Source: Conchocele bisecta
Lineage: Eukaryota > Mollusca > Bivalvia > Lucinida > Thyasiridae
Length of the DNA stretch: 64,000 nucleotides
Direction: 5' to 3'
NCBI GenBank assembly: GCA_029237695.1
Contig: CM055271.1
Location: 83,277,488-83,341,487, forward strand
Shown here: one piece after another, positions 52,440 through 63,470 of the stretch
Position numbering within the stretch: the stretch's first letter is position 1
Layout: each line of letters opens with the position of its first letter
Position numbers and translations under genes: made by a program
The notes under the pieces: model-generated
What the model was told of the DNA's origin: nothing
Seen by the model: the letters and a program-made list of their open reading frames with translations, nothing else
Database searches by the model: none

Positions 52440-53084
52440 TATACAATGCTAAAAAATAGATGTTCCGATACAAGTTGATTGAGAAAGCTAAGCAAACCTT
52501 CAATGTTCTTCTCCACCTGTAGTAACATTGAAATGTTTGCGCCGAATATCAACAGTCGATACAGTCCAGTAGGATGTGTTTCACGGTAAATGCGCTGCGG
52601 CATGGAAGACATCATGGACGCGTCTGACCTTTGAGCACGAATGCGTTAGTCGTGTATGTCGAATCCATAACCAACTAAGGAAACCTTCATCCCGGCGCAC
52701 ATTTATGTAACCAGCAGGTGTCCATTCGCCCAGAGGTTTCACATCATGAAGTTTATTATCTGTGAGTAGAACACCGGGTCGGCATTGTATCAAGAGATAA
52801 ATGAACTAATGGATGATTTAAAATCATGACACACACAGGAATTAGAAGTCGGTAATTGACTGTTAAAAAATGGAATGAATTAGAGATCTCCCCTATGTAA
52901 ACGGGGCACGAGATATAGTGGCAACAATTCAAACATGGACAAACTTGTACATTGTATCAATTGATAAACCACTTCAAATTTATACTATCAACCATGTAAC
53001 TTAGATCATGATATATGTAATTATTAGAGACACTCACAGACGATCTCATAGCTAATACTTAGACAACAAAGTCAGTCTGACAAA

Positions 53085-53360
53085 TGCAATGGTGCTTAAC
53101 AGCCCATCAACACAAAATAGTATCATTTAGGGCCAAGCAATTTAGATGAAGAACAAAATAATAGTAAAATAGTATGTTAGATGTGGTAGGTAATCAAATG
53201 ATTAGGGTAAAAAATAAAACAATGATGAATATAAATGAGCAACATATTTTCAATGATAAAATTAGATTTTCATATACAAGTTGGTTTCATGAAGAAAGCT
53301 AAGCAAACTTTCAATGTTCCAGTGCGATGTGTTGCACTGTAAATGCGTTGTCGCATGGAA
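53085..53360 (-). pseudogene. LINE 3'-end fragment
   Basis: GCAATGGTGCTTAACAGCCC to GAAGAAAGCTAAGCAAACTT, then a jump to GTGTTGCACTGTAAATGCG (internal deletion). Minus orientation. Confidence 0.65.
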
Positions 53361-53379
53361 CAGTCTGGTAAAACATATC

Positions 53380-53830
53380 TTATTGAGGAGTGGCTCACTA
53401 TAATTGTAGCTGCTGATCAGTTAGCCAACAAACGCAGCCTGATATAATGTGGCTTGTTGAGGAATGACTCACTATAATTGTAGCTGCTGATCATTTAGCC
53501 AAAAAACGCAGCCTGCCAACACGTGGATTATTCACAAGTGACTCACTATAATTGTATCTGCTGATCAGTTAGCCTACAAATTCCGCCTGACAAAACGTGG
53601 CTTATTAACAAGTGACTCGCTATAATTGTAGCTGATGTCAGTTAGCCAACAAATTCAGCTTGCCAAAACGTGGCCTATTGACAAGTGACTATAACTTTAG
53701 CTGATGTCAGTTAGCCAGCAAATGCAGCCTGATATAATGTGGCTTATTGAGGAGTGACTCACTATACTTGTAGCTAGTTAGAAAACAAATGCAGTCAGAT
53801 ACAGTGTGGCTTATTGAGAAGTGTGTATGA
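53380..53830. repeat. ~73-bp minisatellite
   Basis: Six to seven units of GAGTGACTCACTATAATTGT, AGCTGCTGATCAGTTAGCCA and ACAAACGCAGCCTG with variable spacers ATATAATGTGGCTTATT or CCAAAACGTGGCTTATT. No ORF of interest. Confidence 0.75.
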
Positions 53831-54183
53831 TACATCTACCTGATAGGGTACTATAACTGTGTCGATACCTAGACACATGTTGTAGACGTAGACATAGGCT
53901 AGTAGCACAAAGTTGTTGACATAAATGTAACCCGAAGCAAGTACCATTGTTAACTGTACTAACCTAACTCTAGTGATATACATCCCCCTTATCTCAACCC
54001 ATGTTACTGTACTGGACACAGACCGTGGTTTTTTTGTGTACATACAGCTAGATCGTGTTTTTATTTACATACAGCTACACCATCCAGACATCTGTTCCTT
54101 TTTATCAAAGTCCGTTTTTTGCATAGTCCGTTCTGGCCAGGTGCCCAACAGATATTAGTGAAAAATAAGCGGCTGGCTTTTGC

Positions 54184-54240
54184 TGGAATGGAATGGTGCT
54201 TAACGGCCCATCACCACAAAAGAGTAAACGAAACTGCAAC
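54184..54240 (-). pseudogene. Very short LINE 3'-end stub
   Basis: GGAATGGAATGGTGCTTAAC GGCCCATCACCACAAAAGAG, then unrelated sequence. Extreme 5' truncation. Confidence 0.6.
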
Positions 54241-54411
54241 AAAATAGGCATACTTTTGACACAAGTCATTAAATACATTACAAGATATCGCTTAATTAGA
54301 AGTATGTGGTTAATATTTACTTTATCCAAACATGTACAAAAAGGTTATGTTTAAACAAGATTAATTTGTCAAGTTAATTGAATTAGTCATTACCACACCC
54401 AGTGAAATTAT

Positions 54412-54844
54412 ACACTAGAAACTACTAAACATGTTAGTGCCCCACCAAGTATAATTATATTCACGAGAAACTAAATGTAAGGCATACATTTGACATGTTC
54501 ATACAATGCAAGTATTTAAAGGTGCTTTCTCGGTGTAATAAGTACCAATGAAGGCATATAATTGATATTGTCATGTACGGCGAGGTGTCCTCTCGGTTTA
54601 AAATCCAATTTTGATAATATTCAATGGGGGCGTACAAGTATGTTGGGTATTGTCCTATGCTGCAAGTAGTTAAAGGTAATGTCTCGGTTCATTAATTTTC
54701 AATGTTGGAATTGTGCTTAACGGCCCATCAACACAAACGAGTATCACACAGGGCCAAGAAACGTAGATGAAGACCCAAAACAACAGGAAAATAGTATGTT
54801 AGATGCGGTAAGCAATCAGATCATTGGGGTAAAAATATTAATAT
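54412..54844. repeat. Segmental duplication block B (partner at 33796-34229)
   Basis: Near-identical to block A over about 430 bp, including the non-LINE part (TAGTGCCCCACCAAGTATAA, GTACGGCGAGGTGTCCTCTC). It is then interrupted by the insertion at 54845. Confidence 0.85.
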
Positions 54845-55166
54845 CATTACGCACGCAAACACGTCTTATTTGGAATTAATAAATCAGTGAACTACTTTCG
54901 GCAAGGGAGATAATCAATATCGCGCGAACTATTTTCATACGAGCCAAGCGGATTGTTCTGTTTATTAGTATATATAGTTTTAATCTATCTCCTGTGATAT
55001 ATAATGATACATTACTTTGTTATGTTATGGGTACTAATACATGTTGTTTCAATAGCGTATCTCTGTAACGGTATCGTTGTAGATGGAGTTGCAAATAATT
55101 TAATAATTATTACGTTGAAATGGTTACGTAATACTGATAGCACTTCTGTATAAATGTAATCGTCGT

Positions 55167-55240
55167 AAATGGCGCAATAGTCGTGAGGTTATGATTCAAT
55201 TACCGATTCCCAAAAGGGTCGGGGGTTCAAACCTCGACTT
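55167..55240 (+). pseudogene. tRNA-like segment with intact T-arm (tRNA-Pro-like)
   Basis: ATGGCGCAATAGTCGTGAGG TTATGATTC resembles a D-arm/A-box, and CGGGG-GTTCAAA-CCTCG at 55220-55236 forms a T-arm with one G-T pair (B-box). The acceptor and anticodon arms do not pair well. Most likely a SINE head or decayed tRNA. Confidence 0.35.
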
Positions 55241-55716
55241 GGTATATTTCTTTTTTTCCATATATATTATTTTTGTGATTTTAATATTTTCACAATTTTA
55301 TGATTTTAATAAAAATAGCTATAAATTGATAGAAACTTACCAACGATGAAAGTGTCTGTCTTTCAATAATATATACAGACAGTTTGTTACTGTTTTTTTT
55401 AAGTTAAGTAACATATACACAGACAGTTTGTTACTGTTTTCTTAAGTTTGAAGTACTGTCTATACCATATAATGTTTTACTGTCCCAAAATCTATTTTTT
55501 TGGCTGTCACAATTAATTAATTTTCGGACAGCAAACATTTTTTTTATTAATTTGAAATAATTATTGTCCTCCATCTGATCACAACACTGTTCGAACTGCG
55601 CATGTGGCTACCACGACCAGAATTCACTAGCCGCAAACACAGTAGCCTTCGGCGTCTATTTATTAAATTATTATTTTTGTATTTTATTTGAATTCCACGT
55701 GAACGCTGCATTTTGT

Positions 55717-55938
55717 GTCAACACCATTTACAGAAAATATTGGTGATTTTCTAAACGAATATCGGAGAAATGCGGCTATATATTTTGTGTCAATTTTCAA
55801 CACCATTTACGGAAAATAATTACTGATTTTTTAAAACAATATCGGCACAACTAAATACGGTGATAGAATTTTTGTCAACTTTTCAACACCATTTACGGAA
55901 AATATTACCGATTTTCTAAAAACAATATCGGCGAAGGT
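55717..55938. repeat. Three ~90-bp direct repeats (ACACCATTTACGGAAAATAT)
   Basis: CAACACCATTTACGGAAAAT followed by a gap and ACAATATCGGC occurs three times in a row. The TTTACGGAAAATAT word is shared with family H. Confidence 0.6.
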
Positions 55939-56701
55939 GTACGGAACTACTCTTTTTTTTTAAATAACCAGCCGTCTAATAGATCTGTGTATAATAGAGA
56001 GTATATCGTTAATTGTCATGTTGTCTCCGACAGTGAGGTGTTGCGGCACACATCAAAACCGTTAACACTTTATTTAGCAGCATTACTTATGTAGTTAGTC
56101 TGAACATTCTGCAGAGAAATTTGAATTGGACGGAATCGAGCGTTGTTTAAACTTAGTCCGGTTCATATGCACAGGTCAAAATATGAACTGAAAATGGCGC
56201 TTTGCGTGACAGAAATCCGTACGCCGACGAATAAAAAAAATATTTTGTTATAAATATCACATATAGCGAAACAAAGGTAGCATCTACTGTTTTAATAATA
56301 TGCATACATATTGTAATTAATGTTTAATAGTGATATACTTATGAAAAATATACGATACTATGGTTTATACTCCAGCACTATGTTTAAAGGCCGTGTGATT
56401 TGCCTCAATATAAGCTGGATTAATTAATATTTATATTCATGCGCTTCATGAGAACATCAATACATTTAAAATATACAAATATTACTTAAAGGGGTATCGA
56501 TATGATACATTTTAATAATATAAATATTGAAAATACACATTACAATCGCTTACAACATAAGTTATTGATCGAAAATAGTCACTGCATCATGACCTATTTG
56601 ACCGCATTACCTATTGCGCGGGTACCTCATCATACCCTCTGTTTACATAGCTAACTGGGGGTATAGTGAGGTATGTTCACTAATACAATGTTTGCGTAAT
56701 G

Positions 56702-57806
56702 GATGAACAACATATATACAATGATAACGTTATAGAAATATATACAATGATAACATTATAGAAATGAGAAACATGCATACAACGACAAAAATCAGATCTT
56801 CCGACACAAGCTAGTTTCATGGAGAAAGCTAAGCAAACCTTCAATTTTCTCGACCTGGAATAACTCTGCAAGTGAAGTAACATTGAAAAGAAAATACAAA
56901 AAGAGATTTAAAAATGAATGGATCAGTTGTTGCTTTCGTGTGCTGACTAAGATCGAAGATCACCTTGGGCTGCTCGAACTGCCACGGTGGAGTATCTGGG
57001 ACAGCGTATTTAGCAATGTGATCCAGATCCAAAACAGCATCGTGTATCAAAGGATCCATTCTCTTGCCGAATGGTGGCTTGAAGCTCGGTTTTTTTTATC
57101 GAATACAGCAGCTGTAGTTCGATGAAAGACAGTGTCACACGCTAGATTAGACTGATTGTAATGTAGTTTAGTGGCGTATTGCAAAGATAATTTGGTGCGT
57201 CTGTTGTGGAGAGAAGGCTCATTTGCCTCGGCATATAAGCTATGCACGTTAGACGTACGGAATGCATCCAGGCAGAGGCTTAAGCCTTGTTGATGTATTG
57301 GATAGAGCATCTGAAGATCGGATTTACTGGCCGATCTATATACAGTGCATCCAGTCTAATTTTGAGCGAACATGTGCGATGTAAAGGCGGTGCAGCACCT
57401 TTCGGTCTGCACCCCAGTCATGATTCACTACCACTCGCATTAAGTTGAGTGCTTTCTGGCATTTCGCTTTAAAGTATCGCATCGCAGATGAGGTTTAAAA
57501 GTCAATTTAGGATAAAGAAATAATACCAAGAAAGTTCTGCTCCCGAACAACTGGGATGGGTTGTGTTCCCAGTTTAAGTTCGGGATCATGGTTAAGACCG
57601 TGTCTTTTGCAAAAATGCATGCAATAAGTTTTCGATTTCGAAAATTTAAAGCCGTTTTCTGTAGCCCACTTGTTAATTTTATTGAGGCTCAGTTGTAATT
57701 GGCGCTCTATAGTTTGCATGTTCTTTGATCTGGAACATATTAGAAACTCATCGACATATAACGAACAGTGAACACCTGGTTGCAGGCATTTTACAATGTT
57801 ATTCAA
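56702..57806 (-). pseudogene. LINE copy in block B (same deletion as copy 3)
   Basis: Minus strand: MNNIVKCLQPGVHCSLYVDE (RT palm with YVDE instead of YxDD), NGFKFSKSKTYCMHFCKRHG, HQQGLSLCLDAFRTSNVHSL, then RMDPLIHDAVLDLDH, then the same deletion junction (near 56885) as copy 3. Inactive. Confidence 0.78.
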
Positions 57807-57807
57807 G

Positions 57808-57945
57808 AAACAGTGATTTAAAATGGATGGATCAGTTTTTGCTTTCGTGTGCTAGCTAAGATCGAAAATCACATTGGGCTGCTCCAACAGCCACGGTGGA
57901 GTATCTGGGACAGTGTATTTGTCAATGTGATCCAGATTCAAGCAA
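57808..57945 (-). pseudogene. LINE fragment
   Basis: CAAGAAACAGTGATTTAAAA TGGATGGATCAG to GTCAATGTGATCCAGATTCA, matching the segment before RNase H in copies 1 and 2; joined directly to the preceding RT fragment. Confidence 0.65.
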
Positions 57946-58287
57946 ATTAATTTTTAAAAGCATTGAGTCTCATATATTAAAATGTGGTTTTTCGCTATAT
58001 CGACTGCAAATCGTATGTAGCAAACCCTTTGTGTATACATTTGATTAAAACGATCAATAGGACGTTGTCCTTAATGTTGTAGGAACGTATTGCACTAACT
58101 TGTATTTATGTGTATGTCAAATTATTATGTTTCAAACGCCACAAGAGGTAACTCTGACAGATGGCTTGTACACACTAAGATCGCCGACATAGCAACTCCG
58201 TGTACCGTATAGTATACAGTAACAAGCTAAAGCAGATAACAATCACATTTGAGATCATCAGACACCCAATAACTTTAATATTTACAG

Positions 58288-59866
58288 ACGCTGGTTACCC
58301 TGCGCTTCCTGGCGACGAAGGGACTTCTGAAGCGAGGCTGCCGACATCCACGGTGTCTCCAGCAATTCGGTTTGTCGGTGTATTAATGTTGTTGTCGCAG
58401 CCGTCAATAATCGACTGGACATCAGTTTTCGCACCGAGGAACAAGACATGGCCAACTGTAAGAAAGCCCTTTACAGTGTGGCCAGGATTCCGAACACATT
58501 CATTCGGGATCATCATCGCCCCGCCTGGAGACGAAGAGCCGGTTTACGTTTGCCGCAAAGACTTCCATGCAATCAATGTACAAGCTGTTATGGGACCAGA
58601 CATGAGGTTAATGATCATAATACATGTATATTTATGTTTCCGGTAAAGAGTTTTGTATTGACCGAATAGGTACTAGTACAAGTGGTAACATATTTCTGTA
58701 TCAGGTTACAACAAATAGAAAACTGACGTTTCATTGGTCGAATGGGACGTTGTCGAATTACGTCAGTTGACGTCACGGAAACAGGTCTGCGTTCCTTTCA
58801 ACGAAAACGTCATAATTGTTTATTATGCAACCAAAAACGTCACTTGATAAATAGGATACCGTACTAGTGTCTTTTGATATTAAGTTTATCATGTTCGGCT
58901 CGTTTCCAAGCCTTGCCTGATAAACTTCATAACAAAGCCAGATATTCTTGAAGCAGTCCAGCAAGTAATATTAATAGCATATGGTGATTAATAACCTTGT
59001 ACAAACTTTTGGACGTAACAGGTTAAGTGTTTCCACAACCATATAAAGGTAAAAAATGTCACGGCTATTTTAATTGGGGTATGAGTAAGTTCCAAATGCT
59101 CACATTTATCAACTGTTCAAATATTGAACCAATCCGACAAGCAATATTAAAGTTATATAATGATAAAGAAACGTGTACACACGTGTTGACAATTGTTAAC
59201 GGCCGGATACAGATTCAATGTCACAAATGAAAAGGTAAACATTTGCATCGACTGCGTACTTGAATCAAGTTCATGCATCAACATAACGTCTAATATGTTA
59301 TAATGTAATGTATCTTCGCCAAGTAACGATTTCACCAATCTTTCAAACGTCCTTATCCTAACGTCTTGGTTGGTCTCGAAATGTGTGCAAAATAGTATAT
59401 ATAGTTGTATTGTACATGCACTCATAACTGTATATGCCAATTGTAAACGTAAATATATGTGTGTGCATGTACATTGCAAACTTTAGATTAGAGTTTCACT
59501 ATGCCATTTAGCACACTGTATTATAAATGTTTATGTATATGTTGTACAGTTGGCTTAATGCAAATAAACTTTCATTCATAATTACAGATTCACAGACGTG
59601 GTTGCTATGTGGCCAGGGTCCCAGCAAGATGCCTCCATTTTTACTCAAGCTCAATCAAGCGCCATTTGGAGGCATCGAACCATAGATGGTGGTTGGGTGA
59701 CTCGGGCTACCCACAGCGAAGTTATCTATTAACTCCAAAGGCGAATCCCAGCAACGACGCCGATGTCAGGTTTAATCTCGCCCATTCCAGAACAAGATTG
59801 GTGGTGGAACGGGCATTTGGGATGCTAAAATCCAGATTTAGGAAAGCGAATACAAGACTGTCATGT
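58288..59866 (+). pseudogene. HARBI1-like transposase pseudogene, DDE part
   Basis: Exon 58288-58606: TLVTLRFLATK, frameshift, SEAADIHGVSSNSVCRCINV, VAAVNNRLDISF, ALYSVARIPN, frameshift, then IIIAPPGDEEPVYVCRKDFH and AINVQAVMGPDM. Intron 58607-59587 (GTTAAT...TTACAG), phase 2, holding a family I element. Exon from 59588: RFTDVVAMWPGSQQDASIFT, frameshift near 59690, then WLGDSGYPQRSYLLTPKANP and HSRTRLVVERAFGMLKSRFR. The second (GDSGYP) and third (VVERAFG) catalytic regions are visible. The first Asp motif (xDGTxxPI) expected before IIAPPG is lost. Different lineage from the transposase at 40490. Confidence 0.8.
58699..58955. mobile_element. Family I element in the HARBI1-like intron
   Basis: AAAACTGACGTTTCATTGG at the left, then CTTTTGATATTAAGTTTATC and CCTTGCCTGATAAACTTCAT. 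Parallels 12433-12763. Confidence 0.5.
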
Positions 59867-60251
59867 CAATGATTAATGTCAAAAGTAAATTGGAACCAAT
59901 ATAAAACTGAAGATATTAACCCTTTACATTCTACAGACCACAATCATAGGATATATTTTAACACACATATATAAGTCACATTGATGATGACTAATAAGCA
60001 AAAGAAGTTTCAAGCCAACCCGAATTATGATTACAGAGATAGTAGGTACCCGAAAACATTACGCAAGTCTCTGACAGACAGACGGACGGACAGGGTGGCG
60101 ACTACACGTACTTAATAAAGGAATGTTTTAACAGTGAGGAATCGATTCCAAGTATGTATATTATGGAATGGAAGGGTTTTAATTATGTTACTTATTGCAG
60201 GTTTAAAAAAGGAACACCGTTAAACTGTTTTCATTAATACAGCTGTTTAGG

Positions 60252-60540
60252 AATGGAATGGTGCTTAACGGCCCGTCAACACAAAAGCGTATCATTTATG
60301 GCCAAGCAATGCAGATGAAGAATACAAATAATGGTAAAATAGATGTGGTAGGCAATCAGTATGTTAGATGTGGTAGGCAATCAAACAATTAGGGTAAAAA
60401 TATTAATATGATGAGCAATATAAATGAGCAATATGTATACAATTATTCAAATGAGAAACATGTATACAATGATAAAAATTCAGATCTGATTTCGTGGAGA
60501 AAGCTAAGCAAACCTTCAATGGTCTCCACGTGGAATAACA
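60252..60540 (-). pseudogene. LINE 3'-end fragment
   Basis: GGAATGGAATGGTGCTTAAC GGCCCGTCAACAC through the UTR, including a short tandem duplication of GATGTGGTAGGCAATC, to AAGCTAAGCAAACCTTCAAT. Minus orientation. Confidence 0.68.
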
Positions 60541-60771
60541 GTGTCACCTGGATATGAAAGTTTCATATATTTCCGTTTCTCTTATTTCTATACAAAATAA
60601 TATGCAAAAAACCATAGTTGCCGCTTTTATTATCAGTGTAGATCCAGACCAGCAAACACAGATCAGTACATATACTATTAATGAAATAAACCAAGTTTTG
60701 TCAGATCCTAGATAATATTTTGTGTGACCGATCTCTGTAATTCATTTGCACCGTCTCGCTGATATCCAATA

Positions 60772-61407
60772 ATGCTTTCAATACATTTTCGTGAACAGGA
60801 TTTTAACTTTCCAAGTATTAGCAAGTGTATCGGCAACGGCAAACTGAAATTATTTAGTCATTTCAACCCGGTTGATTTCAGACGTATGTCATTAGACTAT
60901 TCATTACTGAATCAAAAAGTGGTAACGATAGTTAAACAACCAATGCATAGTTTGACGAGATGGCTCATCTGGAGCTTAGCAGACATGTTCGACTGTTGTG
61001 TTGGAACAAGTCAGGCATATCTACTTACAGATGATTTCCTAAATAGCTACACAGCTGCATTGTTTCAGATACCCAACTTCTACCAAACAAGAACATTATT
61101 GGCGAAAAACGCCGACAGCATAACTGAAATAATAGAAACACAGTACCCAAGTATAAGATGTGAATGTAATTCTGTGACAGTGAGAACTAAAATAAGAAGA
61201 CTAAATAACAAGCCAAAGCAACTGACAAAGAAACAACAAGAACTTCAATGCCCCAATACTTTCAGTTTCCCCAAACGGCAAATGATAACATCCCATACAA
61301 TCCTTACCGCAAGACTCACTCACGCGCTACCATTCATAATTTGCGTACAACAGCCAATGAGGAAGGACCATTCCCAAGATAAAAAAATAAAAATAAAGAG
61401 ATATTGA
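60772..61407 (+). CDS. Unidentified ORF, 211 codons
   Basis: Starts MLSIHFREQDFNFPSISKCI and contains SLTRWLIWSLADMFDCCVGT and LNSYTAALFQIPNFYQTR. The tail is Lys-rich (RRLNNKPKQLTKKQQELQ; ending DKKIKIKRY). I recognise no domain. The length is unusual for this AT-rich stretch, but there is no splice or transposon context to support it. Could be a chance ORF or a decayed mobile-element gene. Confidence 0.25.
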   Translation: MLSIHFREQDFNFPSISKCIGNGKLKLFSHFNPVDFRRMSLDYSLLNQKVVTIVKQPMHSLTRWLIWSLADMFDCCVGTSQAYLLTDDFLNSYTAALFQIPNFYQTRTLLAKNADSITEIIETQYPSIRCECNSVTVRTKIRRLNNKPKQLTKKQQELQCPNTFSFPKRQMITSHTILTARLTHALPFIICVQQPMRKDHSQDKKIKIKRY

Positions 61408-61409
61408 AA

Positions 61410-63200
61410 ATGCGGAGGTGAAAAATCAAAACTTAACGTATCAAATTAACAATTATGAACGAATGATAAGTATGTTCATGAACTTATTGGATATTACAAA
61501 TTCAACGTTTGAGAATTCAAGCAAACAGTGATTTGTAATTAGAATCGGAAGTCCTATGAAAAACACTGACTCTCACCAGACGACAACTCAACGAAACACG
61601 ACGACGAATTGGAGCAAAAAAAGAAAAAATACAGAAACTGTGCAATTAACATTCATAAAAATAAAACGCAGATAAGAGACATATCCAATTAAAGAGAACA
61701 TTATTTTCCAAAAAAGAAAGTGAGATAAAAGTCTGAAAGTTGTTTGCAAGGAAAAGGATCAAGAAATGAAAAAGCGAAGGGTGTATTAGTCAAATGTGTT
61801 GTCAGCGTTATTCAGAAGAACATTCCACTAGCATCCTTCATCAAAATTTTGAAATGACTAAATCACTAAAATTAAAGTCGTCAAAGAACAAAACGTTATT
61901 GGACTCGAGTAAATTTCATTTTCATGACCCCATTGATTGCTTTCACGATGGTATATATTCCAATGAAATTCGCTCTACAATTATGGCATTAATCAACTGA
62001 ATATGGGGCAAGTCAGAATAAAGTTAACTATCATAACTGTCTTTAACTGTCTTTACAACTTAGCAGGCACTACTGTTTCCAGATTATATAGCACTGTAGT
62101 GCAATATCAGCTGGAAGCCAGACGAGTTGCCCCAAGACGGATTGCACCTCTAAATTCGACCAACACTTTCACTTTCAAATAACAACCTCAGATGGAAATA
62201 TGTTATATGATTGTTGTCCGAAGCTGACAATGGTAAGCCAACACAATATTCAGTGAATTTAAAAGTATTGTAAGATGCATATGATTTGGCCAGTTCCATA
62301 AGTCCATTCAAATGAAAGGAACACACTCAGGAGGTTGTCAAACTAATTGTCTCCATCATAGTCACCATGTCCGACCAGGTTTATGGCGACGACAAATTGC
62401 AGACAATTACGCAACACTATCAACTGATATGAAGGCGGAGTTATGCGAACTCCTGTCATTCATTTGCAAAGTGCACATGTATGTGTGAATATGGCAGGTG
62501 AAACCGACCGGTGCTTAGCCCCGTTTTAAAAACAAATCTAAGGGCAGCAACCCGTGTGCATTCAATTTAAGTCAACATGTATCTTCACAGCTGGCAAAGA
62601 GTGATGAATGCATTTACAAGCCATGGGTGTTAACACTCTGGTGTAGCTGGCCACTTCGCTACCTATTTATCACAGGTAGGTATTGATAACCATTTGATTT
62701 CCTTCCATGGTATATATTAGTGGTATACGGGCATTTGGTGTTACCAACAAAGTTGTTACCAGTCCATTTTGTGATGTTGATCGAGTCGGTCCCAATGGAT
62801 TAACCGTCAATATACATATACATCAATTGAGGATGCAGGTTTAGTTCATTCTGGCGATAGCCTCTTCACTGAAGATGAGGTAATTATCACCAACGATGTT
62901 GTGTACGAGTGTCTATCTGAAAATTCTGTCCTATACACTTAAACACTCGTACACAAATTGAACTGGAGTTGTGCGTTCGTGGCAAACTATTCGTTCAGAG
63001 AGATTTAGCCCAGTTAGACATGTTGATGCATGCAAAGCCCTCTGCATCCATTTGTGTATGTTATAATCTGGTCCAACCTGGCTATCCACTATGTCAGATG
63101 AGCAGTACACTCAAGTTTTGGAATGGAATGGAATGGTGCCAGAAAAATGCACCATACTCAAATGAAGCTCAAACAACATGCTTCGTATGTTGGTAAGTTG
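61410..63200. other. Feature-poor stretch
   Basis: AT-rich, no recognised exon, transposon terminus or tandem repeat; only short ORFs without motifs. Confidence 0.4.
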
Positions 63201-63221
63201 GAACACTTAGAGTCGCGAAAT

Positions 63222-63470
63222 TTTACAGAAATATTTGTCATCAGTTGCGCATCTGGGGTTTTAGATACGGATTCATGCCGTATTCGCAGAGTTATGGCCC
63301 TATCTGAAAAAACATTTGAGCTAAAGTCATGAAAGCTTATGGGAATATTTGTCATTAAGTGAAGTTGCGCACCTGGGGTTTTAGCCCATTGACTTAGTGA
63401 AAAGTGGCAACAACTGAACAACTATTTGAATATTTGTCATCATGTGAAGTTATGCACCTGGGGTTTTGTT
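63222..63470. repeat. ~110-bp tandem repeat, three units
   Basis: ATATTTGTCATCA...GTTGCGCATCTGGGGTTTT recurs at about 63225, 63344 and 63430 with divergence. Short ORFs on both strands arise from it. Confidence 0.6.

Larger units (their letters stand above)
50911..52850 (-). pseudogene. LINE 3' fragment interrupted by a mariner-like element
   Basis: 3' end GGAATGGAATGGTGCTTAGC at the left. The UTR is split at CAACATG-TA-TACAATG by the element at 51083-52439, and continues to the ORF2 C-terminus (ACAGTCCAGTAGGATGTG) and LLTDNKLHDVKP near 52770. Confidence 0.7.
54845..56701. mobile_element. 1.86-kb insertion bounded by CATTACGCA inverted ends
   Basis: Sits between LINE sequences that are adjacent in block A at 34229 (AATATTAATAT and GAACAACATATATAC), so it is a real insertion, with about 13 bp of target lost. 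Ends CATTACGCACGCAAAC and GTTTGCGTAATG are imperfectly inverted. It contains a tRNA-like segment at about 55167-55240, a duplicated ACAGACAGTTTGTTACTG at 55375-55450, and three ~90-bp repeats at 55717-55938. No ORF. Class unknown. Confidence 0.6.
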
